64,000 nt of DNA from Berberis thunbergii (GCA_003290165.1 QNQO01009197.1:186001-250000), one strand, 5' to 3'; numbered from the stretch's first letter, positions 44,101-57,499 are shown. Notes: generated by a model not told the origin, from the sequence alone. Numbers and translations: made by a program.

Positions 44101-44177
44101 CTTTCTTGACAAATAGTTAGCATAGCATAGGGGTCATCCATAGTGTTGGTCCTTCCCAACCTTCTGGGGCTCATCTG
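44101..44177 (-). CDS. Possible exon of the same unidentified gene
   Basis: Minus strand TTTTGCAG|CAGATGAGCC opens a frame QMSPRRLGRTNTMDDPYAML; a GT follows AAAG at 44100. The acceptor is of NAGNAG type. Weak evidence only; the connection to the other two exons is by proximity. Confidence 0.25.
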
Positions 44178-44278
44178 CTGCAAAATCAAACATCTCCGTA
44201 AATGCAAAATCCACACACTTAAATTATTATACATGTTGTAAAGCACTAAATCGATCAACTTATGAGGTATTTCATTTT

Positions 44279-44599
44279 GTCTCTCTAGTTAGATAGAGGT
44301 CCGAATTTCTTGGAAAAAGGTGCTAAATGTTGCAAAATGCACATCTCTAGAAGCCATTACTTACGACACATTTCAGACGGATAATGTCTCTCTAGTTAGA
44401 TATAGGTCGGTATTTCTTGAAAAAAGGTGCTAAATGTTGCAAAATGCAAATCGCTAGAGGCCACTACTTATGACATATTTAAGACGGATAATGTCTCTCT
44501 AGTTAGATAGAGGTCTGAATTTCTTGAAAAAAGGTGCCAAATGTTGCAAAATCCAAATCTCTAGAGGCCACTACTTGTGACATATTTCAGACAGAAAAT
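44279..44599. repeat. Three tandem copies of a 107-bp unit at the 3' end of the CAX gene
   Basis: The block GTCTCTCTAGTTAGATAGAG... starts at 44279, 44386 and 44493; each unit ends with CAGACGGATAAT or a close variant. The last copy overlaps the end of the CAX reading frame on the minus strand. Confidence 0.9.
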
Positions 44600-47500
44600 C
44601 AGGAGTGTTACTATGCCGAGGTAAACTATATACTTCCAAACAAAAAACAGAACAAGACGTTGAGAAGAACTCACCAACTTCACGTGGATCTACATGTACA
44701 AAGAAGCTTGCAGCTACTATCAGATAGCAAAATATTAACATTAGTCCTTTGAAGTAATTAGAAGTTCCATCCTGCAGTAGACAAGAACCATATCAACAAA
44801 AAAAATAAAGACCAGTCAGACTCACAATTTCAACAAAATGATAAAATATTATATTGATAAAAGAAAATATGATTCAAATCAAAAACACTTTGTAATAGCC
44901 ATCTTTAACAACATATTGTCCGAACAGACCCAAATGGAATGCAGTTTTCCAAGCCGTGGACTGTTGAACAGTTCACTCAGTAAACAACTCTTCTTGATTA
45001 AAGAAATGTCCAGAACACATACCTGCAGCAAAAATGCTACGACTAAAACAGTTATAAAAAGAGTCGCTGTCTCGAAAAGTTGAAAATTTAAATCCAATGG
45101 GAGTCCCATGATCCACCCTACAACAACGCAAAAAGGAATCTGCAACCAAAATAACCCAAAGCCAAATAAAAGATGAGCATCAGTAGACAAAACACCAAAA
45201 CTAACACATCAACCAATGACTTCATGAAAAAGAGTATATGAAGAAAATCATCAAACAAAAACTGGTACTCTACATTTGACGGATGCATGCACTTTCCAAG
45301 CACAAAAAGGTTGAATAAGGTGGATAAGACACTCGTGATGATGCTGAATTAATGAAGGTTATCATCGTTACTTCTTGAAATACCACAAACAGAAAGTTTC
45401 ATTATTGTATTGTGCACTTCACTTTTGTAAAACAAAATTTCAGACCCATAACAAAATCATTTCTATTATGATACAACATGAAAAACACCAATATAAACCA
45501 AATTATCTAAGAGATTACAAAAAACAACATAATGCATTGAGTACACCAGCAGTCATGGTTTGCCATTTGGTTAGAAAAGTCAACCACCAAATGTGTACAA
45601 CGTACCCCAAACATGGATATCTGCGTTGAAGAGCCAATTGCAACCCCCAAGGATATATCCTAAAAGTATTCAAGGGAAACATAATCAGAGAAGGTAAACA
45701 ATGAGGTTAGGAGAAGAAGACAAAAAATTCATAAAAGCACTAAAGAGAAAGAAAATTCATAAAAGCACTTACTAGTTTGTCTTTCATAGCAAACATAATA
45801 GCACTTGCATGCTCTGCAGCATTCCCTACTATAGGAAGCAAAATGACACTAATAAATGCAATCGGCATTTTCCATTCAGCAGATGCTCCCTGCAAAAGTA
45901 ATCAAAATTAGGACAAATGGTAGTAAATAACATCGTGAGTAAAAACAAACAAGAAACCATAGCGGGAGGTGAGCAAGGTGCACCTACCTGTATAGCACCA
46001 ACTAGATATTCTGAGAGCACTGCAATCCACACTGTCAAAATCAAAAGCCATACTATTGCTTCCCATTTTGATATCTTAGCACCTTCTTGCTCCTCTGGAT
46101 GACTTCCACTCTAAATCATGACATTAAAAACAAAAAATCTAAATGAAAAATAAAATAAAGAATAGTAACTTTGGATGAATAGCTATTGTTAAAAAAAAAT
46201 TTTAAAAATGCTTGGCTTAGAAAGATGTGTTTCTAAGCAGCTGCGTTGTTTGTGTCTCTATTACTATTTATATCCAGGAATAAAGTTTGTACCTAGAACT
46301 GGCTGCATAAATTTAGTCTGTATTCTTGTTGAAAGTCACAGCTAAAACAGCTCCTAATTTGCAGTATCTTCCAGTCTCTAGCTTCAATATTTTCCAGTTC
46401 ACAATCTTTACAGTATATTTCTTCTGATAAACGATTCTTCCAGTTGCATCATAATAGTTGGAAATGAACAATTAAGAAAATTTTCTTTTATAAGATTGGC
46501 TATATTTTGGTAAATCTTCATCATCAAAGGTTTAATTATTGAAGTGCAGTCTATAAAAGTATTAGGTGGCTTATAGTCAAATCGTATAACCAAAATTTCA
46601 TAATGCCATGATTTTTCATTTTCAGATGATTTTTTTTTTTTGAAAGGGTCAAAATCAATTCATTCAAAAGTAAAACAAAGTTACAAGATAAAGGGATATT
46701 AGATAAAACTAAGTGGTCCCAACTTGCCCAAAGTATCTCAAAAGACACCCCTAAAAGTTCGACTCTAGCAGAAGCCCAATGCCACATGTTTCCATTGCAA
46801 CACCTTCAAATATTTTTCCCCTCCTTTCAAATCTATATTACAATTCAAAATGGTGTATGGTGTTGGAGATAAAAACGGCTGAGATTTATCCAAACACAAA
46901 GATCTAACGATCCTTAGACAATTTCTCATATCTCAATATCTCTTATAATCTTTCAATTTCTCATCTTTCAATTTCTCTTAACCCTTACTTACACTCTTTC
47001 ATCTCTCATGCTTTCAATTACTCATCTTCTTTCAAGTATAAGTTTATTATTTTTTTTACTAAATCTATTTTGATTTGTATAATAAATTTACAGTTGGGTG
47101 TTTTTGAGTATTTGCTATTGTTGTGCAATTTCAAATTTGTTGGGCAACTATGAAATACATTTTATATTGTGAAATGAGTGGTTTGTAACTTTTATGTTTT
47201 CCAATTGATTCCTTGGGCAAAGTGAGAGTGTTCATGGTGATGTAGGCACGGACGGGTTGACATGTCATGTGAGGTTTACCAAAAAAAAATCATATCGTGC
47301 CAACAGCACGGGGGACACACTAGGTGTCCAACAAATGGCATAGGGGATAAGATAAGGGCAATCCTTCCATACAAAGCCGACTGGCTCTATTGAGATAAGG
47401 GCAACCCTTCCAAGACCACCAAACATACAATATGAAATCCGGCATAGCCCACTGGAAATAAAACTTGGCAAGAATGAGGTACCAAACTCGAGAGGCTAGA

Positions 47501-50210
47501 AGACAATGCAAAACGAGATAGGCGGCAGACTCCTCAACATCACCACAACCCACATCAGATTATTGATAGACATTCCTATGGGGAAATCTCTAGTTGGCAA
47601 TCGATCCCAAAAACATTGCCAAACAAAGAAACAAACTCTAGGGGATATCTATTTCAATTCTAGATGCAAAGGAGTTCATTCCATTTCTTAAAATTTTAAT
47701 CAATAGAGCTTCCTTTTTCCCATAGCTACACCATATGAATGAACCTTTAAAACCACAATAGCTATAAGCAACCAGATAATTCTATGGAATCAGAGTTCTT
47801 CACTGTGCCAGTCTATTGTTGAAGTGAACCATTGATTTTTGGAACGTTTGTTGGAAAAGAATAAAAGGAAGTGATTTATGTAGTGTATGCCAGACCCATG
47901 TAAACTAGACTCATTTTAGAAAACAAAATGAGTCAGCTTACTAACCCTTTTTTTAAAGAATATCAGACTAGCTTCTCATATCAAACTTCATTTTTATGTT
48001 CTGACCTTCCAGAAAAGATACTATAGAGTATAGACAGTTTTTCTAGATCCATAAATCTAGTGATGCAAAGCTGTGCAAGTGACCAAATTCAACTCAATTT
48101 TTAGATTAAACCACTACAACATAAGATAAAACCACATAGGATAGATACCAAAAATGATGACAGTGGCTAGTACATGTATCATGCTTCGCTGAAAAAGTTG
48201 GAACACAGGAAAAGGTTGAAATAGAGGAAAGCATTGAAGATACATACCTCGTCAACAGAACGATACAAGTTCTTGTGACTCTTCAGCTGGAAAAATAGAA
48301 AAGCAGCATATGCCACAAGCATAACACAACTGCTAAACCTTGAAAGTGCCAACTCTGACTTCCTAAAATGCAACTCAGTGCGCGTAACTTGCAGTACAGC
48401 TGGAAATGTCAAGCCCATAACTGCCATCAGCAGCAATCCTGAGTTCACTGTAGCATTTGCCTGCCAAGGGAGTTAATCAACTTTAATCAAGCACAAAATG
48501 AAGCTTGCACACACAAATAACCATAAATAAATCAAATGAAATAAGCCTTTTCCCAAAAGTAAAACAAAGATCAGATAGAAGTTTAGAAACAATATTGATA
48601 AGTCTACCTTATTAAAAACTTGTTCCTTCCTACAAAAAACGATCCCACCACTGAAAAATGCACATCCAAGCACAAGCAACATGTTTGAAAGGATCGATCC
48701 TAGTAATGACTGTTGAACAACTCGGAGCATTCCATTTTTTAGCGCAAAAATTGATATAATCAATTCTGTTGCATTTCCAAAAGTAGCATTCAAAAGACCC
48801 CCTACTGCATGATCAGTTATATAAAATATAAAAATCAAATACTAGTGTCACAAGTTAATGTTGAAAAAGTGCATAATGCTATGAAGTATGAGGAGCACAA
48901 AAATCATATCTAAAAATGTCATTTTCCACTAGATGATAAGGGACTCAAAATTGCGCAATTGGAAGCCGTTGAAAACCATAATCAACCATACTCCAAGTAG
49001 GTCATGCTTACACAAGAGATTCCTCACTGAGTACCTAGCAACGGTTGGCTCCAAGCTCTATCTATTTTGCTTAGAGCACTATATCAGCTTTTCTTATGGA
49101 ACTCTTTGTTTTATACCTCTTCATCTATATAAACTCATATCCTCAAGGATACATGCCTTACTAGGACAATACTATGTTTAGTGGGCATGAAAATATAGGC
49201 TCAGGAAGGAATAACTATATTGACGGATATTCTACATATGAGTGCATGCTTTTATGGGGAAGGAAAATATTGAAGAGCATATTAACATATAACAAGAAGT
49301 TTACATGTATGTCCAGTGAAGAATGCCAGCTGCCTAGATAAAAGGGAAACAACAAAGCAGCATTGGCCATTAGATGTTAGCGATGTTGCATATAATGTAG
49401 AGAACAAGATGAGACTAGGTAGAATACAAAACTTACTCTGTAGCAAAGCCCAAGCGTTCGGCCAAAGGTGTTATACCTAATAAGCAAAACAAGAAAACCC
49501 ATCCCTGCAGTTGTTTTGAATAAGTATTATGTCACGATCCCATGGGAAATCAGAGAAGAATTTCAGGAAATCTCAGCACAATAGTTAAGCGGGGAAAAAG
49601 GGCGCCAACTCAAATTGTTCAAATTCGAAAAGGAGGGTAGTTTAGTAATTCTTGTAAAAGTTAGTTAAAGGCTAGACACGTGGAAGAATATCATTGGTTG
49701 TAATTTGAAATTCTGTTTCTTTTCTTTGTATAAGTAGAGAGCTCAGTAGAGCAATGAAGGAACCCTGGAAATAGAATTTAAAGGCTCCTGTTCAAGACGA
49801 ACTTGAGATTAGTTTCCTTTTCCCCAATTCTTGTTAATTTGTTCTTCGATTTGTTCTTACGGAGTCACAATCGTGACATATTAATTTGAGCGTGTATACA
49901 ACAAGATGGTTAGCATAAATGTGAATGTAGATGATAATGATGAACTCACATGTTTGCCGATGAGGTAATGGATGACAATCGCCAAAGGACCAAAAGGCAT
50001 AAGTAAGTTTAATTTCGATGAGAAAACTACAGTCTTTAAACCAGTAAAAGTTCTATCCATTATTAATTTAGTAGTCCAAACTTGGTGAGAAGCTGTTACT
50101 GATGCGCTATGTATTGAATCGAAAGTGTTTGTCTTTGTGGCATTTGGTTTGGGGCTGGAAAGGGTTTCATCCTCAAACTCAAGCACTGATTGTTCACCTA
50201 TTGCTGCCAT
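44571..50210 (-). CDS. Vacuolar cation/proton exchanger, CAX2-like
   Basis: Ten coding exons on the minus strand: 49950-50210, 49437-49504, 49305-49333, 48608-48804, 48248-48460, 45988-46110, 45773-45889, 45606-45659, 45023-45139 and 44571-44771. Total 1380 bp, 459 residues. The protein is a multi-pass membrane carrier that uses the tonoplast proton gradient to move Ca2+ (and in CAX2 types Mn2+ and other metals) into the vacuole. Both ion-selective alpha repeats are present: GNATE at about 129-133 and GNAAEH at about 319-324. An acidic stretch (HPEEQEG) separates the halves. The N-terminal tail fits the autoinhibitory region of CAX proteins. The mini-exon gives TGHTLGG instead of the usual TGPTVGG. 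The last exon may instead splice at VDPREVG|GTGAGT, since its final part is not family-like. Confidence 0.9.
46625..47690 (-). pseudogene. 5'-truncated LINE fragment in a CAX intron
   Basis: In minus orientation the segment contains [20 protein letters not shown] followed by VWY and QWAMPDF, the zinc-binding C-terminal end of plant LINE ORF2. Further on is a 3' part ending in an A tract (T run at about 46629-46641 on the plus strand). Orientation is the same as the CAX gene. The frame is broken. Insertion of LINE debris explains much of the 2.1-kb intron between exons 5 and 6. Confidence 0.55.
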
Positions 50211-50806
50211 CTGCCCACAACAAACATCATAAGAGAGTAGCATTAAATTAAATTAGATTACATTGGTAAACATAAAAAGAAAAAGAGGTATTGAAGGAAA
50301 TGTAGCATTTGAATTGGAAAATGTAATAACCCCCCTTGTTCCAATTGGTTTAGCAAAATCATTTTTTTTTAACGCAAAACTAAATCCAAGCGAAAGAGAG
50401 AAAGAAAAAGAGGAGAAGGTCCAAATGGGAGGGAGAGACGGTTTTCCCCAAATCATTATGTGATCCATCTTGAAACATTGCACTACTGCAAACACAAGAA
50501 CAATAACATTAACTTAATTTCATCATAAACTGAAAACCAAAACCAAAAAAAATGAAGGTTTTTGAATCATGAAAGCAGGGTGGGTGGACGGAGAAGCCGT
50601 TTTCTCCAAACAAATCATCTTTCATTGTCATTGTTAATCATCAACGTTGACTTTTTTTTTTCTTCTTTTTTTTTTACTTGAATGAAAGAAAGGCCGAATT
50701 AATGAATTTGAATGTTAAGCTAAGCAAGAAGCAGCAAACAGCAAAGGAGGAGATTTGTGTATGAAAATGGGGGATCATCAAATCAAATCAAATGTGAGTG
50801 ACTAAC
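50211..50806 (-). other. 5'UTR intron of the CAX gene ending at the start codon
   Basis: The acceptor GTGGGCAG lies directly before ATGGCAGC. A matching donor TCACAG|GTTAGT is at 50806, which gives a 596-bp leader intron. A leader exon would extend upstream into about 50807-51100. Inferred from splice signals only. Confidence 0.55.
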
Positions 50807-51099
50807 CTGTGAACATCACGGGAGCGACACGATTGATGGTAGACAATGTATTGGGTGTCTACTCTACAAACTTGAATTGAATTGAAGAAAATGAGATTTG
50901 GGGGAAGACCTGAAAGAAGAAAGGAAGAGTTTCTAGGGGTTGTTGTTTGTTTGGTGAGATATGGGTGGGGATTGCAGGCAAGATTGGTGGGTTCTTTTCT
51001 TTTGTTCAATTCAATTGTTTAAAAACAGAGAGAAAGCGCAAAAAACATAAAAATAAAAGCTTCCTTTGTCTCCCGTCTTTGATTCGGTTTGAGAAGAAA

Positions 51100-52730
51100 A
51101 ATAGAAAAAGAGAATTTAGGGAAATAGAAAAAGAAAGGAAAAAGAGTGAGGCTAGGGAATTAAGATGATGTGACATTGTTAAATGAGGTCATATAATATT
51201 TTGAAAATTTCATCATTCTTATAGGATCGCACCACATCACCATGGTTACAAAAACTTGTACATGATTTCCTAGCATTTTCAACTACAACTACACATGTAC
51301 ACAAACACAAAATGTAACTACTACCAAAAAGAGGAGAACAACCACCTCTATTAATGGAATGGAGCATGTTACTATAACATTAACACTCACTATTTTGTAT
51401 GCCTCTTTCTGCAATTAACCAACTACCTCATGTTCTTTCTTATAGCATCCACCTATTATCATACGTCCATTAGAGACTAACTTAACGAGTTCAAGAATGG
51501 ATTAGCTACAGATGATAATAATGGATGCTATATAAATTGTCAAATCTATAAACAAGAGTTATTATCCTTGTTACTCAAACAAGCTATATTCTTTCCGTCC
51601 ACAAAAAAGGCAAAAACTTGTGCATCCACCCTAAACTTCAATCCTAAAACTGCTAAAAGAATTTAACCATATGATAAACATTGGCAACTGTCTGCCATCA
51701 GCACTTGCATCAACTAACTACGATTAAAAAAAAAAAAAAAGTATAGGAAGCTTGTTAGCTTAGACAAACTAATCAATATAAATTTCGGGGATGAAACAAA
51801 AAAAATTTGTTATAACTTACCAAGTGATGACAATGAGAAAGAATAATAGTGTAAGAACAAAGGCAACCTTAAAAGTTAAAAAGACAGAGAGAGTGATAAA
51901 TTGTAAGAAGGGCAAAGAATAAAGCAAAGTGCAATAGTGGAAAAGGGATCTTTTATATATATGAAGAAGGCAACCTAGTATTTCATCATTCTTATATATA
52001 TATATAGAAGAAGAGTAATAGTGTGTGATGAGCTATTTCTCAAGTCAAACCCCAATTACAAGAAACGTAACCAAGCTTTCCAGCCAAACAAAGAATTTAT
52101 GCACCCATGTGTACCAACATGTCTCATAGACAGTGAAATGGAATTCATTGAACTAATATGTATGACTTTTAATTACATATAGTTTCACTGTTACTTCTGA
52201 AACACATCTTTAAAGTAAAGATGAGTTGTTCTTGCTTAATTTTCTACACAAACAGCACCTGTATACCAAAACAAAATTAAGTTCAACTGAATGGAGTTTG
52301 AAAATAGGAGACCAGTTACATAATATACAGTAGTAAGTCATCCTTGATCGTAGGAGGTTTGGTATATAATAGTAAGACCTTTATACTAAAAACAAATCCT
52401 AAGTTCAACTGAATGGAGTTTGATTAGAATTAGCATTTGAAAATAGGGGACCAGTTACATAATTTGTACTAGTAAGTCATCCTCAATCATAGGAGGCTTG
52501 ATATAATTATAATGCAACTTCAGTGGCATATTACTGTCAAACAGATAATTAAGATGAGCGGTCATCACCACGATTGTTACAGTTCGATGAAGAGTTCCTT
52601 TGAAATAGCGAAAGTGAGATAAAATTACGTGCAGAGACAAATGTTCATATATTTTAGTTTCCTGCGTGTATAAAATTACACAAATGCTTGATGAATATTG
52701 TACATGTTGTTACTAAACTGATGTTTTGAT
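51100..52730. other. Intergenic DNA upstream of the CAX gene
   Basis: No gene recognised. A duplicated phrase, AAGTTCAACTGAATGGAGTTTGA...CCAGTTACATAAT, occurs near 52275-52325 and 52390-52460, so there is a short local duplication. Confidence 0.4.
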
Positions 52731-52763
52731 TCATTCAAACAAACACATGGTCTGATACCAACT

Positions 52764-53950
52764 GTGCCCTCGTGCTTCCCCATGAAGATGTACCACCGAC
52801 TGAGCCAATTGCACAAGGTATCAACTGAGCCAAATGCAGTACCTTTTGAAGGATCTTTAGAATCAAAACAATTGTTTTCAATCAAAACTCTTCAATTTAA
52901 AAAAAAAATCAAGAATACGAATACATCCATATCAGTCTCATCCAAATATGAATCAAACCACTTACTAGGACAGGACTAGATACTTGTGCTCTCATCGCTC
53001 TTCACGATTGCAGACACAACCGATTCGAGGATTCTCTGTTAGGTATAGCAAAGTCTACCTTGGCGATGAGTCCAGTCTATTTTGACTGTTACCCCAATTT
53101 CTCGGTGTCCCTCAAGGATCCAAACGTCGTTGAAACACTTACGCTGAATATTCAGACATCTGATTTCGATATGTTATCAGGATCTGAGCCTTTGGCGTTG
53201 ATCTACAAAATCACTTACAAAGCTATGAATACTCAACTAAACATCGTGCTTTGCTCGAATCTGAAAAATGATATATAATCCTATTTCAGACCAACAAAGA
53301 TAAGACTAGTGTTATTGTCCCAAAGACAATTCACTGGAACCAAGTCACTCTTCCAATAACTTGGCAAGTTAAATCGCAACGAGAAAGCCTCAACCTAGTT
53401 GTCTCAACCAAATTTTGACCCTTGAAGATGGAACTGTTGAATTAAAGTTCTTTGAATCAAGAACGACTAGATTACAGCATCTAGATTTCCAATCTGGACG
53501 TAGATCTGAATCATCTTTCAGAACTATTTCAACCTGCATCCCTAGAACTCCTACATCAGAAATTATACTGCACTTAGATCTAGCCAATCTAAGACAATAC
53601 CCTCAAATACCTCAACATGTTTACAATTTTCAAAATGACACTCAATCCGAGAAATCTCCAACTCAATATGAGATGGAAGATCTTGCTCAATTGAATGTTC
53701 CTTCAAAAGATTTTGTTTTAGACAAAATATGGATTCAAAAAGAATTTATGCAAGATTACAATTCAACTAAAAGAAAAGTTTTTTATGCCCAATATGATTC
53801 TAATCAAATGAACATTTTGGGAAAAAGGTATTATGAATTTTGTGAAGAAATACAGAAAAAAAAATGTCATTTTTACAATGGTAAGAATCTGTTTATCTTC
53901 CCAAAGTCAATGTGGTCAAAGATTCTTCTAAATCCGTTTGGCAATTGAAA
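52764..53950 (+). pseudogene. Caulimovirid movement protein relic
   Basis: Three broken frames (52764-52979, 53060-53278, 53415-53948) carry the pattern of a 30K-type movement protein, including the segments LFSIKTLQFKK, then VYFDCYPNFSVSLKDPNVVE and GSEPLALIYKI. Family members move virions or RNA through plasmodesmata. Frameshifts and stops separate the parts; no function is expected. Confidence 0.75.
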
Positions 53951-54208
53951 AACAATTCTCTTACATAATCTGTTTTACCGCCTTTAGAAGAAATCAAATT
54001 TCAAACTCAATGACAGACTATTGCAGCTTCTCCTATGAAGGATTCTTTTTCTAACAATGATTCAAAATGAATTTCCAAAATTATTGAATAAAATAATTAT
54101 ACTAATATTTTGTTACATGGTTTATGAGAAAAATTTCTCAAAGAACTAGTAACTCCTCAACAACCTTCAACTCAAATTTTCATTTCAAAACCAATTACTT
54201 TTTTCACT

Positions 54209-55510
54209 CCCTCTACCATAGAGCCAAATGTCCTCTCAACACCCACTCATCTTGTTGATGAGATCAATCGCAAGCTTGTTGCATTACAATTGCAGGATAA
54301 GCCTTTTCCCTCTAAACAGGTCAATAATTTATCCAATACAACTCAATCTGAAGACTCAGATCATTATGAGGATCTAGACCCTTTATCCGATTTGGAAAAG
54401 CTTCAGGCTAATCCAATAAGATCTTTTTACAATGATCGTCCTAGACGATCCAATCCTCACCCTACAACTAGAAATTTTTATCCTAGACTGACTCTTCCTG
54501 ATATGCATTATGAGGAAAAGTCTTTACAAACCTTCAGATCATTTTCTACAGGATCCATCTATACATGGAACATAGATGGTTTAACTGAAGAAAATATTCT
54601 TGAGCTCACCCAAGAAATGATTATGTTGGCCTATGCTCATCGCAGTGACCATAAGAATGATCAACATATTGTTCAGGTTATCATCGCAAGATTTTCTTGA
54701 CAATTGAAAGGATGGTGGGATAATTATCTCACTACCACTGAACAACAATATATCTTAACAACAGTTAAGGTAGATATGGCTGGTCAGCCTATTAAAACTG
54801 AGACCAGTGAAACTATTTCTGACTTTGTGTCAACATTAATTTTTGTTATTCTCAAGCATTTTATAGATGATCCTTCAAAATTCCAAGACAAATCTCGTGA
54901 TCTTCTTATGATTCTTAGATGTCCCAAACTCAACGATTTTCGCTGGTACAAAGACGTGTTTTTAAAAGAAAGTCATGCTTCAGTCAGAAGCTAACAATCC
55001 TTTGTGAAAAAGGAAATTTCTTTCTGATAAAGGAAATTTCTTTCTAAACTTCCTCCCATATTTGCAAAAACAGTTCGTGACAAATTGCAAACCCAGTATA
55101 ATGGAGATATTCCATTTGACAGGCTTACATTTGGTGATCTTATTGCTAAGATCAACGAAGTTGCCCTGCAACTATGCAATGACCTTAGACTCAAAGCCCA
55201 ACTCAAGAAACAAAATGTTTCAGACTCTAAAGAGCTTGGATCTTTCTGTCAGCAGTATGACTATAAGCCTATCAAGGCCCCTTCTAACAAATCTAGGCTT
55301 AAGTATAGATCACACCCAACCCGTACCTTTAAAACCAAACGCCCTTATAGCCCAAAACAGCCCAAGGTCTATAACAATTACTATACCTAGCCCAAAAGGC
55401 ATGGTACTCATAAGCCCAAGACTTTTACCAAAAAAACATAATAGCCCGGTTACTCAAAAGCCCATTTGTTACAAATGTGGCAAGCTTGACCATTATGCCA
55501 AAAACTGTAG
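54209..55510 (+). pseudogene. Caulimovirid coat protein relic with zinc knuckle
   Basis: The coat region contains WNIDGLTEENILEL and GWWDNYL, separated by a TGA stop at about 54698-54700. It continues through a shifted frame to a CCHC zinc knuckle (CYKCGKLDHYAKNC) near 55466-55510. A further TAG lies near 55387. The same TGA is present in the inverted copy. Confidence 0.8.
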
Positions 55511-55615
55511 ATTACCCCAAAAAATTCAGGAACTACAAGGTCCAGAAGAAATCAAACATATGTTTACAAAATTGTTGATCAATTCTGAATTGATGGTGTT
55601 TCGTCTGATGACCTT

Positions 55616-56460
55616 ATGGTTTATCAAATGAGATACGATTATGATCTCTCTAGTGAATCAGAAGATCGTGATCAGGATCAGTGTGTTACTGCTTGCCATT
55701 GCAACGCATTAACATTTGTCAATATGTTATCAAAATCTAAAGAAACAAGCATTCTTTTAGATTTTGTTGACCGAAATGATGATCCACAATTAAAACATGA
55801 GTATCTTACTCATATAAAACAAACAATTACAAAGAAACTTATTCCTGAGATCATAAATCTGTTTTATAATCACAAAGAGATTATAAATAAATTCGAAGCA
55901 ACCCTCAGCAATCTGTTTCTTTACAAGACTTGCAAGCTGAAGTTAATATCATGAAGAAAGAGATTCATAGTCTCAAGCAAGGTCAGTCTTGGCTTGAACA
56001 ACAACTTATGAATCCTCAGATTCATAATGATTTATCTCTTGATACTCCTGATATTTCTTCAACTTCTAATAAACCAAATACAAATAATGATCCTTCATTC
56101 CTTCATGAAATCACCACAGTCAAATTTCATAAATGGTATATTAATGTATCTCTTGTTATAAACCAAGAATACACTATTAATACCATTGCTCTGGTCGATT
56201 CTGGAGCTGATTTGAACTGTATTGTTGAAGGATTAATATCTTCTCAGTATTTTCAAAAAAAAAACCAAAAACTTTATACCATAAGCAATGAGCGCTTGCT
56301 TGTTTAATTCAAACTTACAAATACTCACATCTGTCAAGAAAAAATTTGTATCAAACATGATTTTATTTTAGTCAAGAATATGGCTCAGCAGATAATATTG
56401 GGTACTCCATTCTTAACTACTATAAAATCATGTTTGATACAATTTTTTTTAATCAAGTGT
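55616..56460 (+). pseudogene. Caulimovirid protease region relic
   Basis: A frame at 55930-56307 includes the aspartic protease signature VDSGADLNC and ends in a stop. The next fragment carries LGTPFLTTI. The sequence then passes abruptly into leader-type DNA, so the reverse transcriptase domain is absent from this arm. Confidence 0.75.
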
Positions 56461-56640
56461 GCTCCTTTGTTTTCAGTAAGACTTCTTTACGAATGTAATC
56501 CTCTAGCTTATCCCCTGTACTCTCTTATCTTCTGTAAGTACTATTTTCTTATCAATAAAATGTTTCTTCAAATTATGCATCAATTAAGTATTGTTCAATC
56601 TATCTACGTGACCTACCTGTATAACATCTAGGTACCCAAT

Positions 56641-56652
56641 TGGTATCAGAGC
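56641..56652 (+). other. tRNA-Met primer-binding site of the caulimovirid, plus arm
   Basis: TGGTATCAGAGC, the minus-strand priming site used by caulimovirids. A second degenerate copy (TTGGTACCAGAGCC) follows within 20 bp. Confidence 0.7.
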
Positions 56653-56660
56653 TAGTTGGT

Positions 56661-57214
56661 ACCAGAGCCAATAATAGAACATCAATTATGTATTGTTCAA
56701 TGGAGTTTTTTTCATCAGATAAACAAATGTGAGTCTCCTACCCTATGTTTTATATGTAAATGAAATTCATAGGTTTCAATTTGCTCTGATATGTCTTTCT
56801 TCTTTGAAAAAAAAAAGGAGTTGGTCTGTGTTGACCAACAAATCTCATTGGCCTTCTGAAGAACAAGGCAATGTCTCTCTAAGAAGAAGAAAATATGCAC
56901 TCAGATGTCTCGTCAATAAGCTTCTGGACGGTACGAAAGTTGTATCTCTTCGTCTGTAACTTTTGATTTCTTCTTTTAGGGTCATTTTTTGGTCTAGGGT
57001 TTCATAACATGACACGGTGAAGTTGTAATAGGGCTTTCTTTTAGTGTTGTAGACTTCAGTTGTTAGGGTTTTGACTTTTGATGTCTAAAGATTCAATCTT
57101 TAATTGCAATATCTGTATTTTGGTGATTGGGTTAAAAAATGTAGCAAACACATGGCTCTAATACCAACTGAGCCATGAGTTTTACATGTTTTATTATTAG
57201 GTCTTATACCAACT
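56661..57214. other. Spacer between the inverted caulimovirid arms
   Basis: About 0.55 kb not shared by the arms. Near 57150-57245 there are several TTGGTATNAGA-like sequences in minus orientation. No ORF of interest. Confidence 0.5.
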
Positions 57215-57228
57215 GGCTCTGATACCAA
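57215..57228 (-). other. tRNA-Met primer-binding site of the caulimovirid, minus arm
   Basis: The minus strand reads TTGGTATCAGAGCC. It is the counterpart of 56641-56652 in the inverted copy. Confidence 0.65.
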
Positions 57229-57499
57229 TTGTCTTTGATACCAATTAGGTACCTAGATGTTATACGGGTAGGTCACGTAGATAGATTGAACAATACTTAA
57301 TTGATGCATAATTTGAAGAAACATTTTATTGATAAGAAAATAGTGCTTACAGGAGATATGAGAGTACAGAGGATAGGGTAGAGGATTACATTCGTAAAGA
57401 AGTCCTACTAAAAACAGAGGAGAACGCTTGCTTAAAAAATATGTATCAAACGTGATTTTATAGTAGTTAAGAATGGAGTACCTAGTATTATCTGCTGAG

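Larger units (their letters stand above)
52730..56660 (+). mobile_element. Endogenous caulimovirid (pararetrovirus) fragment, plus-strand arm
   Basis: Broken plus-strand frames follow the order movement protein, unassigned region, coat protein, zinc knuckle, aspartic protease, then directly a non-coding leader with a tRNA-Met primer site at 56641-56652. Reverse transcriptase and RNase H are missing. From about 54225 on, this arm is matched by an inverted copy at 57240-60260. Many stops and frame shifts show that it cannot be expressed. A Petuvirus/Florendovirus-like relative is likely; the genus is not certain. Confidence 0.85.

Noticed and set aside
44279..44599. CRISPR-like array
   Set aside because: There are three directly adjacent long units without spacers, in a plant genome; it is a plain tandem repeat.
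56641..57245. tRNA gene suggested by repeated TGGTATCAGAGC
   Set aside because: These are primer-binding sites complementary to the tRNA-Met 3' end; no cloverleaf surrounds them.
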